The notes under the pieces were generated by a model. That model did not search any database. It was not told the origin of the DNA and saw only the letters and a program-made list of their open reading frames with translations. Of a stretch of 64,000 bases of DNA, positions 44,018 through 54,361 are shown in pieces. Within the stretch, counting starts at the first letter, position 1. Each line of letters opens with the position of its first letter. Source of the stretch: Zobellia galactanivorans (GTDB lineage Bacteria > Bacteroidota > Bacteroidia > Flavobacteriales > Flavobacteriaceae); assembly GCF_000973105.1 (NCBI RefSeq), contig NC_015844.1, positions 2,290,501 through 2,354,500 on the forward strand, written 5' to 3'. The position numbers and the translations under genes are program-made.

Positions 44018-44041
44018 TTTTTAACTGACAAATTTGAATAT

Positions 44042-45607
44042 ATGGGAATTGCATCATTTATCGGCTTTACGCTTCTCGTGGCCATCATAGCGTACCTGGC
44101 TACCCGAAAAACCGACGAAACCTCTTCCGATGGTTATTTTTTGGGAGGTCGTAGCCTTACCGGACCGGTTATTGCCGGCTCATTGCTCTTGACCAATCTA
44201 TCGACCGAGCAGATCGTAGGTATGAACGGTATCGCCTATAGCGAGGGTATCCTTATCATGGCCTATGAAGTCTTGGCGGCCATAGCTATGGTATTTACGG
44301 CCTTGGTATTGTTGCCCAGATACTTAAAGGGAGGTATTGCCACGATTCCCCAATTTCTTGAAAAGCGATATGGGAAATCGACAAAGACCTTGGTGTCCCT
44401 TCTCTTTTTAGGGGGATATGCCATTTCCATGCTGCCTACCGTACTCTATTCTGGTGCCTTGGCCATCAATACAATGTTCGATTTGCCCGAAGCTATGGGC
44501 TTGGGAGAAGAGGGGGCCTTATGGGTCACCGTTTGGGGCATCGGCATCATCGGAAGTATCTATGCCATTTTTGGGGGACTGAAAGCGGTTGCGGTGTCTG
44601 ATTCCATTAATGCCATTGGTTTGATCATCGGTGGATCGCTCATCCCCATATTCGGATTGTTGTACGTGGGTGATGGAAGCCTGACTGCCGGTATGGACGT
44701 CTTGACGACCAATTTCCCTGAAAAGTTCGATATCTTAGGGGGACCTGATTCTTCGGTGCCTTTCTGGACCCTCTTTACAGGTATGGTTATCGTCAACTTC
44801 TATTATTGGGGTACGAACCAGGCCATTATTCAACGTGCCCTTGGGGCCAAGAACTTAAGGGAAGGGCAAATAGGCTTAAGCCTTGCTGCCTTTGTAAAAA
44901 TATTGGGGCCTTTTATTGTGGTACTGCCGGGTATTATCGCCTATCAAATCTTTAATGGCGAACTGGTCAATGCCGATCAGGCCTATCCGATGGTAGTCAA
45001 AAAAGTATTACCAACGGCCTTTATCGGTTTTTTTGCGGCCGTCCTTTTCGGGGCCATATTGAGTTCGTTCAACAGTGCGCTTAATAGTTCGGTCACCTTG
45101 TTCGGACTTGACTTCTATAAGGAGTATATCAATAAAGATGCTACGGAGAAACAGGTGGTAAAGGCGGGTAAGATCTTCGGGATGTTCCTTGCCATTATAT
45201 CTATGATTATCGCACCCTTGTTGTTCGGTGTCGAAGGGGGCATATTCAATTACCTCCAAGAATTGAACGGATCCTACAGTGTGCCGATCTTGGCCATTAT
45301 CCTAGTGGGCTACCTGACCAAAAAGGTTCCGGGTATCGCTGCGAACATCGGTATCGTTTTCGCCGTGGTTACCTATTTGGTCACGCTTTATATCGTTAAA
45401 CCCGACATTAGTTTTTTACACGTTATGGGTATCTTGTTCGTTTTGGTAGTGCTCTTGATGTTCGTTATCGGTAAGTTCTGGCCGAGGGAGACCGAGTATG
45501 TGCAAGTATATACGGAACAGGTGGATATTACCCCATGGAAATTTGCCAAGCCCGTGGGCTTTGTGATATGTGCCATGGTTATTGGGTTATATGTGTATTT
45601 TTCCTAG
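44042..45607 (+). CDS. Sodium:solute symporter family sugar transporter
   Basis: 521 residues with 13-14 membrane helices, SSS (SGLT-like) family. Conserved features: FLGGRSLTGPVIAGSLLLTNLSTEQIVGMNG near the N-terminus (sugar-transporter subgroup), YWGTNQAIIQRALGAKNLREGQ near residue 258, and AAVLFGAILSSFNSALNSSVTLFGLDFYKE near 335-365. Position between araD and araA makes it the likely L-arabinose/Na+ symporter. It belongs to the inner membrane; no SusC/SusD pair is present in this operon. Confidence 0.9.
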   Translation: MGIASFIGFTLLVAIIAYLATRKTDETSSDGYFLGGRSLTGPVIAGSLLLTNLSTEQIVGMNGIAYSEGILIMAYEVLAAIAMVFTALVLLPRYLKGGIATIPQFLEKRYGKSTKTLVSLLFLGGYAISMLPTVLYSGALAINTMFDLPEAMGLGEEGALWVTVWGIGIIGSIYAIFGGLKAVAVSDSINAIGLIIGGSLIPIFGLLYVGDGSLTAGMDVLTTNFPEKFDILGGPDSSVPFWTLFTGMVIVNFYYWGTNQAIIQRALGAKNLREGQIGLSLAAFVKILGPFIVVLPGIIAYQIFNGELVNADQAYPMVVKKVLPTAFIGFFAAVLFGAILSSFNSALNSSVTLFGLDFYKEYINKDATEKQVVKAGKIFGMFLAIISMIIAPLLFGVEGGIFNYLQELNGSYSVPILAIILVGYLTKKVPGIAANIGIVFAVVTYLVTLYIVKPDISFLHVMGILFVLVVLLMFVIGKFWPRETEYVQVYTEQVDITPWKFAKPVGFVICAMVIGLYVYFS

Positions 45608-45630
45608 GAAGGAATTTGACTTAAGAAAGG

Positions 45631-47133
45631 ATGATTGATTTAGGCAATAATGAAGTTTGGTTCGTAACCGGAAGCCAGCATCTTTACGGACCGGAAACCT
45701 TGGCTCAAGTAGCGGAACATTCGCGTGATATCGCCAAGTATTACGACGCGGGCAAGGCCATACCTCTAAAGGTCGTTTTTAAGCCGGTGGTAAAGACCCC
45801 AGGGGAAATAAGTGCTTTGTGCAAGGAGGCGAACAATACCGATGCCTGCGTCGGATTGATCATGTGGATGCATACCTTTTCGCCTGCTAAAATGTGGATT
45901 GCGGGACTACAGGCCCTTCAGAAACCTTTTTTGCACCTCCATACCCAGTATAACCGCGATATTCCGTGGAATGCCATAGATATGGATTTTATGAACCTGA
46001 ATCAATCGGCCCACGGAGGGCGTGAATTTGGCTTCCTGGCCTCTAGGATGCGCTTGAACCGAAAGGTGGTGGTCGGGCATTGGCAAAATGAGGGCGTACT
46101 GCAAAAAGTGGCGAATTGGTGCCGTGTAGTCTCTGCCGTTGCCGATTCTAAAAAGATGAAGGTGGCCCGTTTCGGCGACAATATGCGACAGGTAGCGGTA
46201 ACCGAAGGGAACAAGGTTTCCGCCCAGATGAAATTTGGTTATGAGGTAAACGGTTACGGTGTAGGTGATTTGGTCAAGTATATCGATGGGGTTTCCGAAA
46301 GGGAAATTGACACTTTGATACAGGAATACAGGGATACTTATACCATGGCGGCCGAAATACAGTCCGATGGAAGTATGCACAGTTCTTTAAGGGATGCCGC
46401 CCGTATAGAATTGGGTATGCGCGCCTTTCTAGGGGAAGGTGGGTATACGGCCTTTACCGATACTTTTGAAGATCTGCACGGAATGAAGCAGTTGCCGGGC
46501 ATCGCCACCCAAAGGCTAATGGCCAGTGGTTACGGTTTCGGTGGCGAGGGCGATTGGAAGACCGCTGCATTGGTGCGCACCATGAAGGTTATGGGCGCTG
46601 GCCTCGAAGGGGGTAACAGCTTTATGGAAGACTATACCTATCACTTCGATCCTAAAAATACAACGGTACTCGGCTCCCATATGTTGGAGATATGTCCGTC
46701 GATTGCCAAGGGCGATATTTCCTGTGAAATACACCCGTTGGGAATAGGGGGCAAGGAAGATCCCGTTCGCCTGGTCTTCAATGCCGGGGTGGGTAGGGCC
46801 TTGAACGCTTCTATCGTTGATATGGGGAACCGCTTTCGAATGTTGGTCAATTCGGTTGAAGCTGTCGAAATCAAGAACGATATGCCTAAGCTTCCGGTGG
46901 CGCGGGTACTATGGGAGGCCAAACCCGACTTACAGACCGCTGCGGCCGCATGGATTTACGGCGGAGGGGCACACCATACCTGCTATAGCCAGAACGTTTC
47001 CGCTGAATCGCTGGAAGATTTTGCCGAAATCATGGATATCGAGTTTTTATTGATTGATGAAAAAACGGACCTCTATCGCTTTAAACAAGAACTGCGTTGG
47101 AACGATGCTGCTTATGGCGTAAAAGGTATCTAG
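45631..47133 (+). CDS. araA: L-arabinose isomerase
   Basis: 500 residues, usual size, converting L-arabinose to L-ribulose with Mn2+. The start reads [17 protein letters not shown]; metal-binding glutamates and histidines lie in [16 protein letters not shown] (near 276-290), [25 protein letters not shown] and [14 protein letters not shown] (near 445). [28 protein letters not shown] is the typical N-domain segment. Last gene of the ara operon; it ends 8 bp from a convergent regulator gene. Confidence 0.97.
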   Translation: MIDLGNNEVWFVTGSQHLYGPETLAQVAEHSRDIAKYYDAGKAIPLKVVFKPVVKTPGEISALCKEANNTDACVGLIMWMHTFSPAKMWIAGLQALQKPFLHLHTQYNRDIPWNAIDMDFMNLNQSAHGGREFGFLASRMRLNRKVVVGHWQNEGVLQKVANWCRVVSAVADSKKMKVARFGDNMRQVAVTEGNKVSAQMKFGYEVNGYGVGDLVKYIDGVSEREIDTLIQEYRDTYTMAAEIQSDGSMHSSLRDAARIELGMRAFLGEGGYTAFTDTFEDLHGMKQLPGIATQRLMASGYGFGGEGDWKTAALVRTMKVMGAGLEGGNSFMEDYTYHFDPKNTTVLGSHMLEICPSIAKGDISCEIHPLGIGGKEDPVRLVFNAGVGRALNASIVDMGNRFRMLVNSVEAVEIKNDMPKLPVARVLWEAKPDLQTAAAAWIYGGGAHHTCYSQNVSAESLEDFAEIMDIEFLLIDEKTDLYRFKQELRWNDAAYGVKGI

Positions 47134-47141
47134 ACCGAACC

Positions 47142-48335
47142 TTATTCGAGTTCAAGTGCCTTTACATGTAGAATTTTGGAACTCAGTTCCATACGGTCTA
47201 TACCGCTTACTTCCATAAAAACCTCAAAAAAACGGGGTATTTCCCCTAAATCGGTTTTCATTCGGGCTTCTAAGCGTTGGATCAAAACCGGATTGGTGAA
47301 GTTTTTCAAGCTTTGTGATGCCCCTGTATCCCACAAACCTGTAAAAATGTATATGGTATTGTTGTTGGGGCCGGGTGCTTTAATAATGATGGCATAATCC
47401 TTATGGTAGGTTTCGGCATCTCCGCTAGGCTTATATGTGGTGTCCGATGCTTTCTGTGAAAAAGTATCCTCGATCGGATTGTAGCTTATGCTGGTTTTTT
47501 TGATATAGTCTTTAAAAATACCCAAGGTTTTTGTCATTCCTACCACCATAAAATCATTCTCTGGAAGCTCTTTGGGGCTAAAGCGTAAAATGGTCCGTAC
47601 GTTGAAATCTTTGTTTTTCGCATTGAGTACCTTACTGACGTCTTTTACCCATTCGATACTGTTCCGTATTAAAAAACTGTATTCCATGGGTTCGTAAACA
47701 AAACCTGGGGCCTTAAATTGTGGCTGAGCATTGTAGAGCTGGCCTTCCGAATTGATGAGGGGGCTTCGGATAACTTTTTCTTTATGGATGGTAGTGTCTA
47801 TCTCACGATAGATAAAAAGGTCGCCCAAGGCTAGTATCATCGGGTTTTTAGATTCAAAGATAGCTTGCCATATACGCGATTCGTCAAAAGGATCTACCTG
47901 TCGGTTTTCGCTCCATAATAACCAGTTTCCAATAAAAGATAGAGCCAGTAGGGAGCCAAGAAGAATCAGTAGTGGTTTTTTAGAGAGGAATTCTTTAGCG
48001 GCTTTAGGTTCTTTCTTTCTGTGCTCGAACTCCACCTTATAGCTTCCTTTGGGGATGCGGAGAAGGATAGGGTCTTGCAATCCTTCCTTCTGATAATAAA
48101 CTTTTAGCTTTTTCCGAAGGTTATAAATATATACTCGGATCAGTGTGCTCTGTGAAGGGTCGAATTCCTTTTTGGCGAAGATCTCTGTGGCGATGGTCGT
48201 TTCTTTTGGCACATCGTTTTCGAGGGTACATTCTACCAAGTACCGCAACAAATTGGCATAGGTTGTAGAGCTGCCGAACGACTTGCTCGAAATTATCTTG
48301 TTAACGTAATTGCCGTAATCCTTAGCGTTCATCAC
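47142..48335 (-). CDS. Membrane-anchored winged-helix regulator (ToxR-like layout)
   Basis: 397 residues. A cytoplasmic winged-helix domain at about 20-103 (FGSSTTYANLLRYLVECTLEN, TLIRVYIYNLRKKLKVYY, ILLRIPKGSYKVEF) resembles the Trans_reg_C/OmpR-type DNA-binding fold. A single membrane helix at about 121-141 is followed by a roughly 250-residue extracytoplasmic part of unknown fold. This layout lets an external signal act directly on DNA. It is divergent from the PSCyt1/DUF1501/TRAP cluster, whose shared promoter carries three AAC-N-GTT palindromes, its probable binding sites. I do not recognise a named family for the sensor part. Confidence 0.75.
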   Translation of the reverse strand: MMNAKDYGNYVNKIISSKSFGSSTTYANLLRYLVECTLENDVPKETTIATEIFAKKEFDPSQSTLIRVYIYNLRKKLKVYYQKEGLQDPILLRIPKGSYKVEFEHRKKEPKAAKEFLSKKPLLILLGSLLALSFIGNWLLWSENRQVDPFDESRIWQAIFESKNPMILALGDLFIYREIDTTIHKEKVIRSPLINSEGQLYNAQPQFKAPGFVYEPMEYSFLIRNSIEWVKDVSKVLNAKNKDFNVRTILRFSPKELPENDFMVVGMTKTLGIFKDYIKKTSISYNPIEDTFSQKASDTTYKPSGDAETYHKDYAIIIKAPGPNNNTIYIFTGLWDTGASQSLKNFTNPVLIQRLEARMKTDLGEIPRFFEVFMEVSGIDRMELSSKILHVKALELE

Positions 48336-48370
48336 TTCAAAGAAGGAATTTTTTAAAGATAATTAAAATT

Positions 48371-48413
48371 ATTAACAGTTAATAAAACTGTTTTTTAACG
48401 GATTAACAGTTAA
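48371..48413. promoter_or_regulatory. Three AAC-N-GTT palindromes, candidate operator
   Basis: TTAACAGTTAA occurs at 48372-48382 and again, identically, at 48403-48413 (centres 31 bp apart, about three helical turns). Between them AAAACTGTTTT (48384-48394) has the same AAC-N-GTT core. Each is a perfect 11-bp inverted repeat. The group lies in the 112-bp divergent promoter between the winged-helix regulator and the PSCyt1 gene. Confidence 0.65.
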
Positions 48414-48447
48414 AATCGAGGCGTATATTGATAAAAATTCCAAACCA

Positions 48448-51400
48448 ATGCGATTTTTATTGAGACTAATTTTAACGCTCTGTTTGTTGTGTTTAAGCAG
48501 TTGCGGATGGAATGCACCTGAAGAAATCGAGGAAGCAATGACTCGTTTACCCGAGAAGGTGGATTTCAATTACCATGTAAAACCGATATTATCGGATAAG
48601 TGTTTTGCCTGCCACGGTCCGGATATGGCCAATCAAAAAGCAGGTCTCCGACTCGATATAGCCGAAAGTGCCTACGAGGCTTTAAAGGGGTCTGGGAAAA
48701 ATCCTATTGTACCCCATAAACCTGGGGAGAGTGAAGTGGTGGCCCGGATTTTATCCGATGACCCCGATTTGAAAATGCCGCCAGCGGAGTTCAACGTGGC
48801 CTTGAGCAAGAACGAAATTGCCACCCTTACCAAATGGATCGAGCAGGGAGCCGAGTACAAACCGCATTGGTCGTTTATACGCCCTCAAAAGGAAGCGGCC
48901 CCTGAAGTAAAACATAAGGAATGGGCAAAGAACGACATTGACCGGTTTGTGGTCGACAGGTTGGAGGCTATGAACGTAGAGCCGTCCAAGAAAGCGGAAA
49001 AGGAACACTTGATCCGCCGCCTGAATTTTGATCTGATCGGCCTGCCGCCTACGTTACGGCAGATCGAAGATTTTGTCAATGACACTTCGGCCAACGCATA
49101 CGAAAAAGTGGTAGACCGTCTTTTGGCCTCTCCCGCCTATGGGGAACGTATGGCTTCCGAATGGATGGATGTGGCTCGCTACGCCGATAGTGATGGTTAC
49201 CTTGATGATAAGCATCGTGATTTTAGTCCGTATAGGGATTGGGTCATAAAGGCCTTTAATGAGAATATGTCGTATGAGCAGTTCGTAACCTGGCAGTTGG
49301 CAGGAGATCTTATAAAGAACCCATCGCAAGAAAGTATTTTGGCAACTGCCTTTAATCGTTTGCACAAAAAAAATTCCGAAGCGGGAATTGTCTTTGAGGA
49401 ATACCGCGTAGAGTATGTAGCCGACAGGACCTTATCGGTTGGAAAGGCATTTTTAGGCTTGAGTGTGGAATGTGCCAGGTGCCACGATCATAAATATGAC
49501 CCGATAAGTCAAAAAGACCACTATGAGCTTTTTGCCTTTTTCAACAGTACCAACGAAATCGGAACCCCTGTTTATGGGCCGGGGCAAGTGCCGGGACCTT
49601 CACTCTTACTGACCAACGAAGAGGAAAAAAAGGTATTGGAGTTTATTGATAGGGATATCGATCAAACTAAAGGGCAATTGGTGTCCGTTGAAAGGGAAAC
49701 ACCTGAGATTGTTAAGACCTGGTTGAACAATCCTTCGGAAGTAAAGGCAGAGCTAGAAAAGGTTTTAGGGAAAGGACTGCAGGCCAGTTTAAATTTTGAT
49801 TCGTTTGCAGCACGGGATGAAAAGTCGTACAAGGTTCAAAACAGCGGAGGAAACAGGCAAGCCGTAGCGGTAAGGGAACCTATAATAGAGGATGGACTAG
49901 AAGGAAAGGCTGTTTTTCTGGGAGATTATACTACACTGGGAATGCCCGATAAAATAGGTTGGTTCGATCAGTCCGACCCCTTTACGGTTTCCGTTGCCAT
50001 AAAGCCGGGTAAAAATTATGAAGAGGCTTCTATTTTTACACATTGTGAGGAATCAAGGCAGGGATTGAAAGGCTATTCCATGCATTTAGAGGATAACCAT
50101 CTCAAGTTTATCATTGCCCGTTCTTGGCCTTTTAATTCCATACAGCTAAAAACAAAGGATCCCGTTCCCGAAAAGGAATGGCATACCGTAACCGTTTCCT
50201 ATGATGGGCTGGGTAAAGCGGAAGGGGTGCATATCTATATTGACGGAAAAAAAGTGCCGGTAGCGATTGAAATAGACAACCTGTACAAATCCATCCTATT
50301 TAAGAAAAATATACATAATTACGCATTCGGAGGTTTCAGGTTAGGAGTAAGTGGCAAGTTCAAATCCTTTAAAGACGGGGGGCTCGATAATCTTAAAATA
50401 TACGAGCGACAATTATCCGATCTGGAAGTGCTTTACAGCCTTTCCCCTGCAAAGGCCATGGAGGAGGTAAAGAAAAATAATGAAGCCTTACTGACCGATT
50501 TTTATTATCAAAGTATAGATAAGGATGCGGAAACTACACGAAAAAAAATACAGGAGCTGCGTAAAAAACAGCTCGATGAATTGGAGCCCATAAAGGAGAT
50601 TATGGTGTTGGGCGATTTACCGGAGCCCAGGCCCACTTATGTACTTGATCGCGGTATGTACGATGCCCCTACGGAAGAGGTGCAGCCCGATGTACCGGAA
50701 GTGGTTATGCCCTTTAATAAAGATTTGCCCCGAAATAGGCTGGGGCTGAGCCAATGGTTGTTCGATAAAAATAACCCCTTAACGGCAAGGGTCTTTGTAA
50801 ACCGCTTATGGCAAATGCACTTCGGTCAAGGTTTGGTGTCTACTTCCGATGATTTTGGAAACCAAGGCAATTTACCTTCGCACCCCGAATTATTGGATTG
50901 GCTGGCCGTAGAATTTATGGAGTCGGGTTGGGATATTAAAAAAATACACAAGCTGATGGTGATGTCCGCTACCTACCAACAAAGCTCGGAACTGACTCCC
51001 GAATTGCTGGAAATGGATACGGATAATATTTGGTTGGCCCGAGGGCCGAGTAGACGTATGACCGCAGAAATGGTAAGGGACAATGCCTTGGCCATTAGCG
51101 GACTGTTGGTCTCTAAAATCGGAGGACCGAGCACCTATCCCTATCAACCTGAAGGACTGTGGGACGAAATCAGTAACAAGCCCTGGCGTTACCGCTACAA
51201 ACAAGAACCAGGTGAAGGCTTGTACCGAAGGAGCCTTTATACCATCTGGAAGCGAACCTCCGCGCCTCCGTCAATGCAAATTTTTGATGCTGGCGATAGA
51301 AGTGTATGTGCCGTTAAAAGAAGGGAGACCAGCACGCCTTTACAGGCCTTGGTCTTACTGAACGATCCCCAATTTATAGAGGCGTCATATATACTTGCCG

Positions 51401-51681
51401 AGCATCTTTTAGAGGAAAACAATGGCAATGCCGAGATACAGTTGCAGAAGGCGTTTCAGTTGAGTACCGGTAGAAAGGCCCGGCAAAAGGAAATGGTCGT
51501 CTTAAAAAGATTTCTAGATGAGGAGCTGGAACGGTTTTTAGAGAAAAAGGAAGATGCCATAGCCTATTTGAACATGGGCGAGACCAAGATCAAGAGTACC
51601 TCTGATCCGGTCAAGGTGGCCGCATTGGCCACGGTCATTAACGGAATTATGAATACAGCCGAAGGGTTTACCATACGATAA
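48448..51681 (+). CDS. PSD1/planctomycete cytochrome C domain lipoprotein (DUF1549/DUF1553)
   Basis: 1077-residue extracytoplasmic protein. Lipobox LSSC (C19). Domains in order: PSCyt1 with heme site CFACH (C52, C55, H56) and KMPP-like MPPAEF; PSCyt2/DUF1549 at about 155-360, containing a second CxxCH (C342, C345, H346) in VECARCHDHKYDP; a LamG/concanavalin-like domain at about 475-650; and PSD1/DUF1553 at about 755-1060 (FVNRLWQMHFGQGLV, PSRRMTAEMVRDNAL). These proteins are thought to take part in oxidative or electron-transfer-linked degradation of complex substrates, but no reaction is proven. First gene of the cluster, 9 bp from the DUF1501 gene that commonly accompanies it. Confidence 0.9.
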   Translation: MRFLLRLILTLCLLCLSSCGWNAPEEIEEAMTRLPEKVDFNYHVKPILSDKCFACHGPDMANQKAGLRLDIAESAYEALKGSGKNPIVPHKPGESEVVARILSDDPDLKMPPAEFNVALSKNEIATLTKWIEQGAEYKPHWSFIRPQKEAAPEVKHKEWAKNDIDRFVVDRLEAMNVEPSKKAEKEHLIRRLNFDLIGLPPTLRQIEDFVNDTSANAYEKVVDRLLASPAYGERMASEWMDVARYADSDGYLDDKHRDFSPYRDWVIKAFNENMSYEQFVTWQLAGDLIKNPSQESILATAFNRLHKKNSEAGIVFEEYRVEYVADRTLSVGKAFLGLSVECARCHDHKYDPISQKDHYELFAFFNSTNEIGTPVYGPGQVPGPSLLLTNEEEKKVLEFIDRDIDQTKGQLVSVERETPEIVKTWLNNPSEVKAELEKVLGKGLQASLNFDSFAARDEKSYKVQNSGGNRQAVAVREPIIEDGLEGKAVFLGDYTTLGMPDKIGWFDQSDPFTVSVAIKPGKNYEEASIFTHCEESRQGLKGYSMHLEDNHLKFIIARSWPFNSIQLKTKDPVPEKEWHTVTVSYDGLGKAEGVHIYIDGKKVPVAIEIDNLYKSILFKKNIHNYAFGGFRLGVSGKFKSFKDGGLDNLKIYERQLSDLEVLYSLSPAKAMEEVKKNNEALLTDFYYQSIDKDAETTRKKIQELRKKQLDELEPIKEIMVLGDLPEPRPTYVLDRGMYDAPTEEVQPDVPEVVMPFNKDLPRNRLGLSQWLFDKNNPLTARVFVNRLWQMHFGQGLVSTSDDFGNQGNLPSHPELLDWLAVEFMESGWDIKKIHKLMVMSATYQQSSELTPELLEMDTDNIWLARGPSRRMTAEMVRDNALAISGLLVSKIGGPSTYPYQPEGLWDEISNKPWRYRYKQEPGEGLYRRSLYTIWKRTSAPPSMQIFDAGDRSVCAVKRRETSTPLQALVLLNDPQFIEASYILAEHLLEENNGNAEIQLQKAFQLSTGRKARQKEMVVLKRFLDEELERFLEKKEDAIAYLNMGETKIKSTSDPVKVAALATVINGIMNTAEGFTIR

Positions 51682-51690
51682 GACGAACTT

Positions 51691-53169
51691 ATGAGAGATT
51701 TTCAAGAACAAAAGAAGTTTGAAGATACCCGCAGGGGCTTTTTAAAGAAAGCGTCCTTGGGTTTTGGTTCCATTGCTCTATCGAGTCTATTGGGGCCTAC
51801 CGAATCCTTTGCCAATGATTTGTTGATGGCCAAAACCCCACCATTGGTCAATGCGAACGGGGGCGCATTGGGCGGAACCCATTTCCCGGCCAAGGCGAAA
51901 CGTATTATTTATTTGTTTCAAAGTGGCGGGCCTTCCCAAATCGAGACCTTTGATTACAAACCGGCCTTGGAAAAATGGCACGGTCAGGAAATTCCCGATT
52001 CCGTAAGGGGAATGCAACGTAATTCGGGTATGGTGACTTCACAAAGTACCTTTCCCTTGGTGAAATCTATTTTCGATTTTAAGCAATACGGTGAATCAGG
52101 GGCTTGGGTAAGCGAGCTTTTTCCGCATACCGCCGGGGTGGTAGACGAACTTTGTATCATTAAATCAATGTATACCGAGGCTATCAACCATGAACCTGCC
52201 GTAATGTTTATGCAAACGGGCTCCCAATTGAGTGGGAGGCCTTCAATCGGATCTTGGTTGAGCTATGGGCTTGGTAGCGACAATAAAGACCTGCCCAATT
52301 TTGTCGTGATGCTCTCCAAGGGAGGAGGTGCCCAGCCCTTGAGCTCGGCAGCTTGGGGCAATGGCTTTCTGGCTTCCCACCACCAAGGGGTGCAGTTTCG
52401 TTCCGGAAAGGATCCGGTATTGTATTTGAACAACCCACATGGGGTACACGAGCACGACCGTAGACGGGCCTTGGATCATATTTCGGAATTGAACAATCAG
52501 CAATATGATATCTGGAAAGATCCCGAAATCCAATCTAAAATTAATCAGTATGAAATGGCCTACCGCATGCAGAGTTCGGTGCCTGATGCCGTAGATACCT
52601 CTGATGAACCCGATCATATTTACGAGTTATATGGAGAAGATGCCAGAATTCCGGGGACCTATGCGGCCAATTGCCTGCAGGCAAGACGTTTGGCCGAGAA
52701 AGATGTGAAGTTCATACAGTTGTACCATATGGGATGGGACCAGCATGGCGGACTTCCCAACGGTATAAAAAGACAGGCACTGGGTACCGACCAGGCCACC
52801 GCCGGTTTGATTACCGACCTAAAACAACGCGGACTCTTAGAAGATACCTTAGTGGTCTGGGGAGGGGAATTCGGCAGAACCAGCTTCTCCCAAGGTAGGC
52901 TTACCGCCGATAATTACGGAAGGGACCACCACCCTGGCTGTTTTACCATGTGGATGGCCGGTGCCGGCGTAAAAGCGGGAATGGTCTATGGCGAGACCGA
53001 TGATTTTAGTTACAACGTTGCCCAAAATGGGGTTCACGTACATGATTTTCAGGCTACCTTGTTGCATTTGTTGGGGGTAGACCACGAAAAGCTTACTTTT
53101 AAGCACCAAGGAAGAAGATTCCGCCTGACCGATGTTCATGGTCATGTAGTGAAAGATATATTAGCATAA
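51691..53169 (+). CDS. DUF1501 family exported protein
   Basis: 492 residues. The N-terminal twin-arginine-type sequence TRRGFLKKASLGFGSIALSSLLG suggests Tat export of a folded protein. DUF1501 features: RIIYLFQSGGPSQIETFDYKP, NHEPAVMFMQTGSQ, FIQLYHMGWDQHGG, VVWGGEFGRTSFSQ and GRDHHPGCFTMWMAGAGVKAG. These resemble the metal-binding positions of the alkaline-phosphatase/sulfatase superfamily, to which DUF1501 belongs; the classic sulfatase C/S-x-P-x-R motif is absent. Standard partner of PSD1 cytochromes. Its stop overlaps the next start by 1 bp (TAATG). Confidence 0.9.
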   Translation: MRDFQEQKKFEDTRRGFLKKASLGFGSIALSSLLGPTESFANDLLMAKTPPLVNANGGALGGTHFPAKAKRIIYLFQSGGPSQIETFDYKPALEKWHGQEIPDSVRGMQRNSGMVTSQSTFPLVKSIFDFKQYGESGAWVSELFPHTAGVVDELCIIKSMYTEAINHEPAVMFMQTGSQLSGRPSIGSWLSYGLGSDNKDLPNFVVMLSKGGGAQPLSSAAWGNGFLASHHQGVQFRSGKDPVLYLNNPHGVHEHDRRRALDHISELNNQQYDIWKDPEIQSKINQYEMAYRMQSSVPDAVDTSDEPDHIYELYGEDARIPGTYAANCLQARRLAEKDVKFIQLYHMGWDQHGGLPNGIKRQALGTDQATAGLITDLKQRGLLEDTLVVWGGEFGRTSFSQGRLTADNYGRDHHPGCFTMWMAGAGVKAGMVYGETDDFSYNVAQNGVHVHDFQATLLHLLGVDHEKLTFKHQGRRFRLTDVHGHVVKDILA

Positions 53170-54242
53170 TGCGCATGACAACGAGAAGAGATTTTATAAA
53201 AAAGACAGGTATGGGTACGGGAGGCGTTTTGGCCATGTCTTCAGTACCATTCTATATCAACAATCCAAAGGCAAACCTGGGCAAGGAAATTATTGGCCAT
53301 GGAGATTTTAGGTATAGGGTAGAGGTCGGTTGGGGCGATCTAGATCCGAAAAAACATCCTGTCAATAATTGCCATGAAATGGTAATCGACAAAAAAGGCA
53401 GGGTCTTTATGCTTACCGATCACGCCAAGAACAATGTGCTGGTCTATAATAAATCTGGGGAGTTGTTGCACAGTTGGACCCTGAATTTGCCGGGTGCACA
53501 TGGTCTGGGCATACATGAAGAAGGTGGGGCGGAATTTTTATACATCACCGATCCCTCTTTAGGGAGGGTCGTAAAGACCGATTTAGAGGGTAGGGTAGTC
53601 CTAGAGATAGCCTCGCCCGTATCGGCGGGAATTTACGGGGAGCACGCGCCCTTCAGGCCAACGGAAACCGCCATAGGTCCCAATGGGGATATCTATGTGG
53701 CCGATGGCTACGGTTCGCAATATATTTTACAGTACGATTCCAAGGGTAATTTCATTCGCAAATTTGGGGGCGATAGCTTTCTCTCCAAGGAAAAATTCAA
53801 ACAGGCGCATGGGGTAGCCTTAGATAATAGAGACCCATCAAACCCGACCTTGCTGTGTACGGCCCGCATAAAAAACTCGTTCAAACGCTTTTCCCTTGAA
53901 GGGGAATTCCTTGAAGATTATTATATGCCGGGACTTTTTGTGAGTCGGCCCGTAATCGACGGAGATAACGTATATTCAGGGGTTTGCTTTGGAATGGAAG
54001 AAGGTAATTACAATTTGCAGGCGAACAAGGGCTTTGTTACTATCCTAGATAAGGATAATAAAGTAATCTCTAATCCGGGTGGTACTGAGCCGGTTTACGA
54101 GAACGGAAAATTGAAGTTGATGTTCCAAGAAAACCCCATTTTTAAGCATTGTCATGATGTGTGTGTAGACAATGATAAGAATCTATATGTTTGCCAATGG
54201 AATGCGGGTGGAATCTATCCTTATAAGTTACATCGAATTTAG
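53169..54242 (+). CDS. Exported NHL-repeat/6-bladed beta-propeller protein
   Basis: 357 residues. The N-terminus TTRRDFIKKTGMGTGGVLAMSS is a Tat-type signal. The rest shows recurrent propeller strands typical of NHL repeats: DKKGRVFMLTDHAKNNVLVYNKSGELLHSW, GPNGDIYVADGYGSQYILQYDSKGNFIRKFGG and CVDNDKNLYVCQWNAGGIYPYKL. NHL propellers in such clusters are found as binding proteins or, in peptidyl-amidating lyase relatives, as metal enzymes; I see no clear catalytic set. Coupled to the DUF1501 gene by 1-bp overlap. Confidence 0.85.
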   Translation: MRMTTRRDFIKKTGMGTGGVLAMSSVPFYINNPKANLGKEIIGHGDFRYRVEVGWGDLDPKKHPVNNCHEMVIDKKGRVFMLTDHAKNNVLVYNKSGELLHSWTLNLPGAHGLGIHEEGGAEFLYITDPSLGRVVKTDLEGRVVLEIASPVSAGIYGEHAPFRPTETAIGPNGDIYVADGYGSQYILQYDSKGNFIRKFGGDSFLSKEKFKQAHGVALDNRDPSNPTLLCTARIKNSFKRFSLEGEFLEDYYMPGLFVSRPVIDGDNVYSGVCFGMEEGNYNLQANKGFVTILDKDNKVISNPGGTEPVYENGKLKLMFQENPIFKHCHDVCVDNDKNLYVCQWNAGGIYPYKLHRI

Positions 54243-54361
54243 AAACTGGTTTCATATATGAAACTAATTGAAATTCATTAAAAGTTTGTTTTCTGTTTTT
54301 TAGGATGTTAAGGAATGCAAGAAATCCTTATATTGTAGCTCTAAGATTGAACTCAAACTTT

